From contig CM043953.1 in the NCBI GenBank assembly GCA_014529385.2, positions 82,993,838 through 83,057,837 on the forward strand: a stretch of 64,000 bases of DNA, read 5' to 3'. The DNA comes from Adiantum capillus-veneris (lineage: Eukaryota; Streptophyta; Polypodiopsida; Polypodiales; Pteridaceae). The position numbers and the translations under genes are program-made. The notes beneath the pieces are model-generated. The model was not told the DNA's origin and did not search any database. It worked only from the letters and a program-made list of their open reading frames with translations. Below are positions 1 through 10,689 of this stretch, in pieces (position 1 is the stretch's first letter; each line of letters starts with the position of its first letter).

Positions 1-3000
1 TTCTTCGAAAGGTTGACCACTAAGGTCGTAGCATAATCCTTTATTACCCTCGAGGAATGATATCCAAGGGGCGCCTGCTTGCTCTGGCTCATGGAAAACC
101 TCGATGCAGGCGATGAGCATTCGACAGATTTTATATAACATTGCACATGATAAATCTAGTAGACTTTTGAAGAATGACATGGTTCCCGTTAGGGTTTTCA
201 CTATGTATTCTTCAGTCGACAGTCCCTTTTCTGGAGCAAGCAATTGAGGGTAGTTCAGCCAAGTTGGCCTCCTCTTTGTTAATGCCTCCTGTGGTTGCCA
301 GGTCCTTACTCTTGGTACATGATAGAAAGTAGGATCCTTTCGTAAGGCCGCAGGTGCTCTTGTGAACAGAATCAAATACCTTGGATTCTTGTTCAACCAG
401 CTGAGCCTCCACTTTGGGTGGTCTTGATCTACGCCGTCTACCTGCATGTCTTTGTACAACCTCTTTTTTACTTGGAGCAATTCCACCTTTATCAAAGGAT
501 AGGGCAGGGATTGTTGGTGCCATTGCGCATTGATTTGATTGGGAATGAGTTGTGTAACGTTGACGGAGTGAAGAACTCTCAACTCCCAATCCATTGCTGC
601 CTTCCATTGCTCATCTACCTCTTGTGTAATATTCTCTTTTAGTGCATCTTCCTCAATCTTTGAGAGCTGGACCATTGGCACTGTATCCGTTTCGATTATG
701 TGTAGTTGAAACTCCTCCTCGCCACTTAGCTCTTCTATTGGCTGTGTCTCCATCTCATTAAAAGTAACTGAGGGGATCTCTATTTGTGGTTGCTCGGAAG
801 TTCTCGACTCTTCTTGTGTTTCTGGCCGTCCCTCTCGGAACAGTTGGTTGACTCTTTTAAGTTCAACTATTTCTTTCAGTGGCTCGTCTTCTCTTTGCTC
901 CCTCATTAAAGCCAGGTCTCTGCGCTGAGACTGCTTCAATTTTAACTCCAGATCGAGGTCTTTATTCTTCTTCTCTAATGCTTTGTAGACCTCGTCTGTT
1001 CCTAATGATCAAGGCTACGGCTGAATTCTCTCGTATTTTCCGAGAAAATTGCCTAATCATTTATTCTTTGCTCTTAGTACTGTAGGGAAGCATTTGCTAC
1101 ATCTAACTGTACTTGAATCTTTTGAACTGATAGGGTTGTAGTTAGAAGTTCGTTTGTAACTTTTGACAGTTGTTCATCTTTTGCTTTGCATGCATCTGAC
1201 AATTTCATTGAGGGGAGTCTTTCCGTCATGTACTGAATTTGCTTGGTATACTCATTGACTTGTAGGATCACTTCATCGTTTGATTGCCACTCTTCATTTT
1301 TGGCTAGCAACCTAGATGTTTCTGTAGTTTCTTGTGTATCTTTTGGCTGCATCATGGTGGCCGGTTGTTGTTGTTCTTGAGGCTGTGGCTGATCATCTCC
1401 CGCTTTGTCATCCTGAGGTTTTGTGGGTGCCTCGGCCTGTTCTTGCTGTGTTGAGGTAGGTGTTTCCTTAGAATCTTGTTCTCTTGTTTGCTCCAACTTT
1501 GTAGTGTCTTGGTGTAGGACTCGCTGCCCTTTTTGGCTCTTTGTCTTGCTCTTTTTGTTGCTCTTGTGTAGATTTAGCTGCCTATTGTGTAGAGCCAACT
1601 GCTTCTCTTTGTTCAGGCTCTGTCTCCTTGGTGGGCTCAGGTTCTGTGGCTTTACTTGCTGGTGAAGGTGGTGGGCTCGGCATGGGGTGATCATCTTGTT
1701 CTGAAACAGTTGAAGAAATTCGGGGAGATACATCACCTTGATCATGTTGTGCTTCTCCTTGTTCCGTTGCTTCCTCTGCTTGCTTTTGTTGCTCCGCCGC
1801 CTCCTTAGCTTTCTGTTCTGCTTCTTGGGCTTCTTTTAGCTTTAAAGCTTCTACTTCTTGATACATCTTTTCTAGTAATTATGTGGAATCTTCTGCCTAT
1901 TTCCTTGTATGATGTTTTGTTCTTGCACCTTTAAGCTAATGGGTACCCATTTTGCCGGGTCCTTACCTTGTGCTTGGCGACTGCATTCATAAGAGTGCTT
2001 TTCTCTTTCAAATTGGGCTTATTTTTATAGAGGTCCCTCCTAGTGTGTTGCTACTGCTTTTCGTTTCATTTCTTCCCGTCGTGCTCTGTTTTCCTCGTTA
2101 TCTGAGCTTTCACTACTATGTTGTTCTTGCGAGCTCTTAGTAGACTCTTCATCTAACTTGTATGTTCTCTTGGCAGATCTTGTAGCTCGAGGGGAAGGGT
2201 GTGCTGACACTATCCAAGTGTTCTGATTTGGGGCAGGCAGCAAGTTGTCGTCCATGCCGATAGCATGGTAGGCAATCTTGGTTAGAACCTCTGGTGCTCC
2301 CAGGTATGTAATTTTTTCCTCTTTCTTTGTCCCTTTCAATGCAGACAAAACATACTGTGCATGGTCAATTGCTTGCCTGGTTGTTAATTTGAGAACTTGT
2401 GTAGAGGTTGTGGCAACCGCATGATTAGGTGTTTTATACCTTGGTGGTCTTTTGGCGAGGAAGTGGAAGTGCTGGTGGTACAACCTTACGGACTCTTCCA
2501 CCTGTTTTTGGATGAGGTTGGCAAATGTAGCAGCGGCGGTTTCCTTGGTGAAGGTTCCTGCCGTCTTTCTATCCCTTGCCCTCATTGTCATTCCCTCTGT
2601 TGGCAATTTGAGTGCTTATGCCACTATCTCCTTAGTAATTACTACTTCAACTTTGTTCCCTTGCTGGTCAGAGATTTGAACGGTTCCATCTTCTTTGATC
2701 GTGGACAAACGCTCATAAGCTTTTTGGAAGTCCACTCCACATGGCTCTTGTTCATAGAAATCCCTGAGTCCTAGCCTTCAGTTGGCTTCTTTGGTCTTGG
2801 GCTTTGCGGCGACATCATACACTTCTTTGGGTAGAAGTTGAAGTTCTACCTGATGTCCTTCCTCGCTCTTGAATCTTCTTGTGAACATTGTGGTGTTATG
2901 CTCTTCAAGCTGTTCCTTTGACAGGTGGTTGTTTTGGCATTCTTGACTGAATCGGGGTCCAATTGGTATGACGGTAGCTCTTGGAGCTTTTCCTTTTGCG

Positions 3001-3140
3001 AGAGCTTCTTCTTGGCCCTCTATGTGGCTTGCATGGCTCATGTTAAATGAATAGAGTGTCAAAGTTAGCAAATTTGACAGATTTTCTCTGAAATGTCCTT
3101 CAGTGTGAAATGCTGACAAAATTGGTCCAGTTTGCTTCAA
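1..3140 (-). pseudogene. Broken coiled-coil/low-complexity ORF series, probably retroelement-associated
   Basis: Read on the minus strand from about 3140 down to 1, a series of open stretches in different frames gives one long, repeatedly broken product. It begins near MSHASHIEGQEEAL (about 3040), has a basic alpha-helical stretch at 2606-2040, then a region very rich in Glu, Gln, Lys and Ala (1866-1582 and 1745-1074) that looks like coiled coil with Pro/Ser linkers, and a mixed tail at 607-212. No catalytic motif is visible. It lies downstream, in the same orientation, of palindrome-bearing repeats like those that precede gag in gypsy A. That suggests an extra ORF or gag-like ORF of a related retrotransposon. 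Frameshifts and stops make it non-functional. I do not recognise the family. Confidence 0.4.
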
Positions 3141-3208
3141 TTCAATTTTTGAACATGCATAGATGCAAGATCAAATTCATAAAGTTAATACAGAAATTTG
3201 CAAGAAAA

Positions 3209-3805
3209 ATAAATAATCGTGATTGTTTACAGGCTGAGTAAATTTTTCAACTTTTTGCAAATTTGGCATTATAGGCTTGAAGTATATACCAAATATATAC
3301 TCTGAGTGAAATATGGGCTCATTTGAGTGCACTGGGTGAAAATGGTGCCAGATTTAAGCTTAGGTCTCTGAAACAGTAGATGTATAAAAATTTTGAGACT
3401 TTGAGATCCAACTTTGTTCAAACTTGGCTAGTGGCCTTAGGGCATCATGTACTTTGGATCTATGATGGCAAAGTTGCAATTTTCCCACATTTTTTCTAAA
3501 AAGTAAATAATCGCGATTATTAACTTTTTCATCAAAATGAACACTTTCTGGTACAACTTAGTTCTAGGCATGGTATAGACCCTGTGTATGTGATATGGGG
3601 TGATTTGGATAAAAAAATGTGGCTCATAACTCAGAAATTGGCTTGCAAGGACTTCTTTGCGTTTTTTTGGCAATTTTCCAAGTTATAGTTGATCATTTTG
3701 GCTCATACTTCAAATTTGGCATGTAATAGGTGTGTACAAGTGATAGGTGAGGTGATGATACAATTTTCAAGCCAAAATAGTACAAAAGTAAATAGTCACG
3801 TTTTC
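3209..3805. repeat. Tandem array of ~285-294 bp units marked by a 22-nt palindrome (three units)
   Basis: The palindrome GTAAATAATCG followed by its reverse complement, or a close variant, occurs at 3209-3230, 3503-3524 and 3788-3805. The spacing is 294 then 285 bp. The same motif at the same spacing recurs in the gypsy A leader (14720-15604). Between palindromes the sequence is A/T-rich and similar in style but clearly diverged. Confidence 0.75.
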
Positions 3806-5154
3806 TTGCAAAACTTGTAAATTTTGACCTAAACACATTCTATACACCTAAAACGAGTCCTAAATTGAATTTGGTAAAGTTTGGTCTTGCCGGAATCACT
3901 TTGTGCTTTGTGGAATCTGAAATCTTTGATTTTTGTGACTACATGGCCTGTAAAGTTGGTTAGTCACTTCTGAGGATATGGACTTGTCCGCAACATAGTC
4001 GTGAAGCAACCCATCGTATTTTGGCCCATTTGGAGTCAATTTGACCTCATATGTCGGATTTGACGCTTTGTAGCCTTCGAGTCGTTTTTTGATTTTCGAG
4101 GGCTTTGCTTGATTAATTTTATGAAACCAATCATATACATTGTGTTAGACCTCCTATGCAAGCTGTCTTTGGAATTAGAATGCCATTCTGGCATTTGCCA
4201 AAAACCTAGCTTTTCTACTTAGGACCCCCTCGACCCTTGCCGAATGGTCAATTGGTGACATAGAAGTGTTCTATTATGTTGGGGCATGCTATAGTTCAAA
4301 TCTCATCCGATTTGGTCGAGTTGGCAGTCCGCTATGGTCGATTTTTGGTCGTAGGTCTTTGTGTACTGCTCGGATTCTAGTGTTTTTTCTAAGGGTTTAG
4401 ACTAGCTTCCAACCATAAAAGATGGATCATTGATGAGTAAAAAACTTACCCCTCATGTCTCCTCTGAGAGGGTGCTGAAAACAGGTGACTGTAGACTCCG
4501 GAAAAAACGCGCGAAAGAGGTCGAAAAGCTCTCTCTCCAAAGACAAGTGGAAATGAGGTGGTTTTAGTCTACCTGGGATATCTATACCCCGACTTTCCGA
4601 ACTATTTTTCCCCAGATTCCCCCGTTAGTCCCACTAGGCCGTGAATCTATGTTAGACTCAAAAATTTCTGCAATCAGATTCCTGTAGCTCATTCTGCAAG
4701 AATTCTATAAAAGTAGGTATGGTCGCCTAATTTAGGCTTCTCGCTTTCATCTTTCGATTTCATTGAATTTTTTTGTGCTTATCCACCTTGAATTTTTGAT
4801 CACCACCATGTCTTCAGGTTTTCCATCTGAGCTCCTTTGCTATTTATTATTATTTTTTGACTTGTTTATTGAAAAAATCAAAGAAAATAACAGAACGTGC
4901 TAAAAAAGCAGAGTGAAAATCTAATAATTAAGAAAATCCATTGAAAAACACAGCTTTATTGCTTTTTGTTGGATTTCTCCATTTTTAAGTCTCAATATCG
5001 AGAAAAATGATAAAAAATGACTATTTTTTGATGATTTTCTGATATTATGTACACTATTTACAGCCATCGGGGAGACATCATCAGTTAAATTCCCCTGTTG
5101 ATGATTTATAAGGATATTATTAGATAATTTTGCAAAAAATCACACGTTAACATC
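3806..5154. other. Non-coding, A/T-rich stretch; possible LTR of gypsy A
   Basis: No ORF of note on either strand. If the purine-rich tract at 5156-5171 (minus strand) is the polypurine tract of gypsy A, then an LTR starting TGATG would begin at 5155 and run down through this stretch. I could not find a matching copy next to the PBS at 16.3 kb, so the LTR assignment is inference. A plus-strand TATA-like motif lies at 4706-4713. Confidence 0.3.
4706..4713 (+). promoter_or_regulatory. TATA-box-like motif
   Basis: TATAAAAG, followed by a pyrimidine-rich stretch rich in CTTTC about 35-60 bp downstream, is what a plant Pol II core promoter can look like. It points in the plus direction, opposite to the flanking retroelement ORFs. 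No gene is recognised downstream, so this may be chance. Confidence 0.2.
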
Positions 5155-5524
5155 AACTTTTTCCTCCCTCTTCGAACATTGCCCTTAATTACTTAGTACT
5201 CTTCCACCCCTCCTAGATGGTGTACTCCGGGACGACTGTGTGCATGGGTTGAATAATTGTGTCTATGCATAGCCTTGGTTGGCTCTACCATGCTTTGAAG
5301 AGCACTGCAGATCAAACCATTATGCTGTGCAAGAGTTGGGTCTTGAGTAATTATCTCAAGGGTTTTTTATGTCGAGGCTTTCTGATGCTGTCTTCCAAAG
5401 AGCAAATCTTGTAGCTTGTGTACTCTTTGCTTGATTGTGTCATCAGGATGCTTTAGCACGCTCATTTATTGAGCTGTTGGTATCACTTTTGACCGTTGTC
5501 TATCTTTTACTCACCATTAATACC

Positions 5525-6540
5525 TTAGTTTGCTTGGTGTAGAACGGTGTGGTTGAGGTTCCTGAGGCTTAAATCTCCATTGTTGATTGGTTTTCCCGTT
5601 TGCTGAGAAGATAAGTGCTCTTTTTTCTGCCAAATCAATTTCGTGTTAGGTTCCCTGCTTGGAGATGCTCGTCTCTGTGTTTTGACCTTTGGAAACGTCT
5701 TTGGTATTGTCGATGATGTTTTGGGCACCCAGATTTGAATCGGCTTGTCCTTAAGCTGTGTTTTCGGTACCCAAATTTGCCTGACTCCTTGCATGCTACC
5801 TGTAGCATTTGTTTGTCGATAGGATGGAGAATATTAAATACTTCATGGTTTGGTCTGCTGATCACTCATTTTCCATTCCTCCTTACTTGGTGCAATTGAA
5901 ACAATGAGTTGTCTACCTTTAGGTGATAGCTTGAGCTGATTCGTATCCCAATCTGGTACTGCCTTGTATGTCCGCATCAATGGAAGTCCAAGAATCATTG
6001 TCTCATTCATGTGTTCATCTGGTAAGCATACAAACTTATGAGGACATGAGCATCCATGTACTACCACATTCAAGTTGATTACTACCAATGTTGGTGTTGG
6101 GTTCTTGTTGCATCCTTTTATTGTCACTATTCCTACTGTCAAAGACTGACCTGTTGCTTTCTTGTACGTGGAAATAACTGACTGCATTCACTCGATCTCG
6201 TGTATCGACCAATGCATTTGTGCTACGATTGTTGAGTTATACTTTAATGCGAAGGTCCATTCCATCTAACCATTCCTCATCTGTTGACACTGCATCTTCT
6301 GGCAATTCCCATTGTCCGTCATTTATTTCCAGGGTGTTGATGGGAATAGGGTGATGATTCTTGAGAGAAGCTTTTCTTTTGAGTACTCAAAGCCGAGCTT
6401 CCTCTTGGGCTTCATCAATAACCTGCTGTCTTTTAATCTTCCTTTGCTTAGCTGCATGCATTCATTCTAGCAATTCATTCGTTAGTGGAAAATATACTTC
6501 TTTAGACGACATCCACTAATCTAATTAGCCATTGGTTCAC
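5525..6540 (-). pseudogene. Post-integrase region with retropepsin-like segment
   Basis: Directly after the integrase C-terminus the minus strand reads a lysine-rich linker and then, at 6187-5843, a stretch like the plant gypsy aspartic protease: a probable flap and beta-strand region, followed by ILGLPLMRTY, which matches the usual I-L-G-x-x-(F/L/W)-L block. The expected catalytic D-T-G-A just upstream reads D-T-R-D, so it would be inactive. At 5794-5525 the motif QIWVPKT occurs twice. Protease normally lies between gag and RT. Its presence after integrase is either an extra domain of this family or the remnant of a second element fused here. The frames are broken by stops. Confidence 0.45.
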
Positions 6541-7092
6541 CATCTAGGGTGGATAGTTTAACTGCTCCCCTTGGAGATACATCTTCAATGATAAAAGGTC
6601 CATTTTCCTTTTTCTTAAACTTGGGAATGTGCTGCTTAAGGGAATAGACTAGAACTAAGTTCCCTTTTTTGAAGATTTTTATAATTAGATGGGATTCAAA
6701 AAACTATTTCTGTTTCCGCTTTTTTTCATAGATGTGAGCTACAACTGTTAGCCTTTGCTCATCTAGCCTTTCTAAATCTTCAAGTCTTTCTGACAATTCA
6801 TGTCCAATCCACTCAAGATCTTTAGCTTCCCGTCACGTGTCGGCAATAGAAATTCTATTGGAAATATAGTATCAAGGCCATAAACAAGGTTAATGGGTGT
6901 AGCATTTAAAGCTGTGTTGAATGAAACTTGATAAGCCCATAGAGCTGCATGGAGATTAATTTCCCGGTTTGTCCTTCCTGAACTAAACCTTAGTCAATAC
7001 TGAGCTAAGAATCTTATTCGTATGCTCAGCTTGTCCGTTTGCTTGTGGGTGATCGAGAGCTGATTTGTTATGGATGACCATAAATTCATTAA
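6530..7092 (-). pseudogene. Gypsy A integrase, C-terminal half after the piggyBac-like insertion
   Basis: On the minus strand the segment begins next to the TTAA at 7089-7092 with NEFMVIHNKSALDHPQANGQ, the region around the third catalytic residue of the retroviral-type D,D-35-E integrase; the Glu lies in QAEHTNK. The rest of the core and C-terminal domain follow in several frames down to about 6530, with recognisable pieces such as a Trp-Ala-Tyr block and a Gly-Cys-Arg-Leu-Lys end. The other half of the gene lies at 8427-9442, and the TTAA element sits exactly between. At least two frameshifts are present. Confidence 0.8.
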
Positions 7093-8422
7093 CACTAGAA
7101 TGGTAACCTAACAGGACATAAAAGTGTCCTTTCAGGGTTTTGGGAAAAAATTCCAAAACCATAGTAGATCCACTCATTTTGAAAAATCCTTTCATGAGCT
7201 TATAGTTCAATAACTACTACATATGGAAAAAATGAGAAACTTGTAATTTTTCTCATCCCTTGGTCACTACAAGCCTCCAAAGTTGATGGACCAGTGCATT
7301 TTGCCCAAAACAGCAATTTCTTACGGTTGATTGCATATAAATAAGAGTGGAGATTTTTGTAGGACATGAGATAAAATGCCCCGTTAACTTCAATGGGTTG
7401 GTGACCAAAACATATGGTTGCTTTTACCTCACTAATTTTTTTTTGGGCAAAAAAATAAGGTACAAAAAAGTTGCATTTTTGCCATTCTGTGGACCTATCA
7501 TCAAAGTTTCTATAGTCATGCTCAATACAGATACTATATACATGTTTTCTTAGTTCCCTTTGGGCCTCTGGATTCAAAAGGAGCCATGGAGCATGTCAAA
7601 AGGGTAATGGATCTCTTACAATTGGAACCTTGGGGGCAATGATAAAGTGCTAAATACAGCAAACATAAAAAAACTGGGTTTAGCATTATGACCTCTAGAA
7701 ACCCATAGAAACTACTCAATATCTAGCCAAGTTTGTAGTCTATGATTAGATATGTTCACTACCTACAAAATACACACAATTCACCTAAGAAACTAGCAAT
7801 ATTGAGAAAGTTATACTTGCTACTCTAAAATGTATCGTATTCTTCAGCAATCAAAAAACTCAACCATCATCATATACTATGCTATATAGCATATTAGGTC
7901 CCCCAAAACTCAAGGAAGATTAGCTTTATGTTATACATTACACTTACACAATCAAAATTGAATTTGGATATCAAGAAAGCCACCAAAAAAATCATAAAAG
8001 TGCTAATTTTGGCCAAAATACAGGATTATGCAATTCTTGTAAATTGGTCATAACTTTCAATTTTAACACTTAGCTCTCCCTACAAGCATCAAAACGTGTT
8101 GAGAACTATGAAGGCCTAACCTCTAGCCATCTAAACCTCACAAACATGAAGTTTAGAGAGGTATAGTTGCCAAAATTTGAAAAAAAGCCAAAAACAGGAC
8201 CCGTTTTTTCACACAGTTTAGGTTCAAAAATGTTGTGCAATAGTAAGGTTACTGGTGAGATCGATACTCAAAAAAAAATGCTAAGTTTTTTTCAGGTCAT
8301 AAGGCAACTTTGTGGATATATAGCACCTAGAAATTAATTTTCATACTCTTCAAATAATTCAAGCAAAATGGTCACTAACAGGATGTCCAAGGACATAAAA
8401 GTGTCCTGTTACCATTCTAGTG
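7093..8422 (-). mobile_element. Non-autonomous piggyBac-like DNA transposon, copy 1
   Basis: The element is 1,330 bp, flanked by TTAA on both sides (7089-7092 and 8423-8426). Its termini are inverted repeats starting CACTAGAATGGTAAC. Just inside each terminus is a short palindrome, AGGACA-CTTTTA-TGTCCT or a close variant. A TTAA target duplication and a CACTAG-type terminus are hallmarks of the piggyBac superfamily (family knowledge). It splits the integrase gene of gypsy A. A near-identical copy in the same gene-relative structure is at 52834-54170. I find no DDD transposase, so it would need an enzyme supplied in trans. Strand is given by similarity to copy 2. Confidence 0.82.
7200..7577 (-). 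CDS. Uncharacterised ~125-codon ORF inside piggyBac-like copy 1
   Basis: An open frame of about 125 codons, tyrosine- and phenylalanine-rich, ends TSFSFFPYVVVIEL. The same frame is open in copy 2 (53686-54063) with only one residue different that I can see (Gly versus Ala near the middle). It has no ATG at its 5' end; the frame opens at a TTG. It does not resemble the piggyBac transposase. Conservation between copies may simply reflect recent spread rather than selection. Function unknown; it may not be coding. Confidence 0.25.
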   Translation of the reverse strand: MNPEAQRELRKHVYSICIEHDYRNFDDRSTEWQKCNFFVPYFFAQKKISEVKATICFGHQPIEVNGAFYLMSYKNLHSYLYAINRKKLLFWAKCTGPSTLEACSDQGMRKITSFSFFPYVVVIEL

Positions 8423-8426
8423 TTAA

Positions 8427-9442
8427 GCAAATACTTGATTACCTCATTGAGGAAATGAGTTCCCCTATCACTGACAATTTCTATTGGCAGTCCATATCTT
8501 GTGAACACATACTCATATAAGAATGCGGTAGTGGTTCTGGCATCATTCTTTTGAGTTGCTTTAGCCTCGGCCCACTTAGTCAAATAGTCCGTAGCTACAA
8601 TGGTATATTGATCTTGGGTTCTATAAGTAGATGGCTGTATTGGCCCAACAAAGTCTATACCCCATTTTGCAAAAGCTCTAGCTCCCATCATTGGTCTTAA
8701 GGGCATGCTATCTACTTGTGTTGGCATTTTTGCTCGTTGACAAGCATCACACTTTCGTACATATTCTTTGGCATCTGCAAAAAGTTTTGGCCACCATATG
8801 CCTACCATTAAGATTGCTCTTGCGGTGGTCTCACTAGAAAAGTGACCTCTAGCTAATCCATCATGTGCTTGTTCTATAATTGGAATATATTCGTCTTCAT
8901 TTGTACAAAGACGCAAATGTTGATCCTTACCTCTTCGATACAATTGGTTTCCAATAAGAGCATAGTCTCTTACTTTGGTTTCAATAGCTCTTTGATGGCG
9001 TTTACTCATATCCTCAGAAAATGTTCAGCTCGTTAAATAAGTGACTAGATAGTTACTCCACTCAGGAACAAGTGACATTTGAAACAATGTTACATGAGGT
9101 ATGGGTGTTTGTTTTTTTATATTGAGGAACAATCCTTTACGAAAGAGCGAACATCACTCCTCATAGTTGGCCAAAATACTCTAAGTCCAAAGATCCATTG
9201 CATAGTTTTGGTTCTTTAGCAAAGTGAAGTCCTACTATGGGAATATGTGCTTGACTTAGGTATTGGGTTTTCTCTTCAGGGTTAATGCATAAGAGTAATA
9301 TTCCATCTCGATTTCTTTTGTATAGCCAACCAACTAGTAATTGATACATAGCCGATTTCTCGATTAATCCGATTGTAATAGGAGCGGTATTTGTGAATCC
9401 ACTTGAGCTATGGTCATCAATGATACTATATTTTTCGACCAT
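8427..9442 (-). pseudogene. Gypsy A integrase, N-terminal zinc finger and first part of catalytic core
   Basis: The open frame at 9009-8359 (minus) contains the integrase HHCC zinc-binding domain, with AHDGLARGHFSSE followed by KCDACQRAK. The catalytic core follows, with the first Asp in KWGIDFVGPI and the second in IVSDRGTHFLNE. The frame runs into the piggyBac-like element at 8426. The last codons before the stop at 8359 belong to that element, not to integrase. Upstream, 9442-9161 is a frame-broken linker between RNase H and integrase. The second half lies at 6530-7092. Confidence 0.85.
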
Positions 9443-10680
9443 TGAGGTATCATTTCCACGGAGAACAAATATGCATCTAGTAGATCATCATCTACCCCTT
9501 TAGGTGATTCTCCTGAAACAATCCTTGACAAATGATCTGTTCTTTGATGAGTAGTGCCCTTTTTTACAATTACAATGAAATCAAATTCCAGAAGAATGAT
9601 GCACCATATCACTATTCTTCCCGTGCTGCATGGCTTGTTGACCAAGTACAATAAGGGTTAGTGGTCCACAAAGAACATAAATTTGTTGCTAATAGGTAAT
9701 GTCTATACTTTTTTACGACATAGATTATTCCTAATCTTCCCTTTCGGTGGTGGTGTAATTCTTTTCTTCCATGTTCAACTGTCTGCTAGCATAAGAAATA
9801 GGAAAATCAATTTTCCCATCTCCTAGTTGAGCTAGTATACACCCGATGGAAAAATTGGAAGCATCTACATGTATGTGAAATATCTTATTCCAATCTGGTG
9901 CTTTCAATATTGGAGCTGAAGTGAGAGCTTGCTTAAGCTTCATGAAGGATTCCTCACACTCATTAGTCCATTCAAAGTGTGTAATCAAGCTATACGTGGG
10001 TTTTGCAATTATAGCGTACATGTAATGAACCGTCTGTAATATCCACAATGTCCCATGAAGGCTTGAACCCACTTGACTATTTTTGGTCTAGGAAAATCAG
10101 CAATGACATAATTTTATCCATATCACTAGCTATGCCATTTTTAGACACTATATGTCCAAGAATTTCTCCTTGTCTTCCCATGAATGTGCACTTTTCAGGA
10201 TTTAAGCAAATCCTATAAGGTCTATATTTTTTGAATACCTTTTTGAGGTGTTCAAAATGATCAGCGCGGATTGATGAATGTACGCATAGATCATTCATAT
10301 ATACTTCCAAGAATTTCCTAAGATATTATTTAAAAGCATGGCTCATTAATCTTTGAAAGGTAGCGGAAGCATTAGTTAACCCAAAAGGCATGACCCAATA
10401 GGCAAAAGTACCCCATTCCGTTGCGAAAGCACTTTTATGTTGATCTTTTGGGTCAACCAAAAGTTGATTATATGCCGAAAAGCCATCTAAGAAGCTGTAA
10501 GCTTATTTTCCTGCAACTCGTTCTAAAACATGCTCAGTGATTGGAAGAGGAAAGTTGTCTCTATTGTTGGTTGCTGCATTCACTTTCTTGATGTTGACAC
10601 ACACTCGTAGTTTTTCATTTTTCTTGGGTACTACCACAATTGAAGATCTCATTTTTGTTCTCCTTGTTGCCTCATAGGCA
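9364..10680 (-). pseudogene. Gypsy A reverse transcriptase and RNase H, degenerate
   Basis: Minus-strand fragments in several frames give RT from about 10670: an IVVVPKK-like start (about 10640), the FPLP block, the FGLTNA-like block, and then EVYMNDLCVHS at about 10310. The catalytic Y-x-D-D reads YMND, so the first active-site Asp is Asn and this RT would be dead. At 10072-9731 the thumb/connection and RNase H follow, with the first RNase H Asp in HIHVDASNF. RNase H ends near 9500. The RT begins almost immediately after the gag zinc-knuckle remnant at 10,720, so the protease and the RT N-terminus are deleted. Confidence 0.8.
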
Positions 10681-10689
10681 CGTACTGAA

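Noticed and set aside
7200-7577. The 125-codon ORF as a piggyBac transposase
   Set aside because: Too short, no DDD catalytic pattern or Cys-rich C-terminus, and no ATG; kept only as an uncharacterised ORF.
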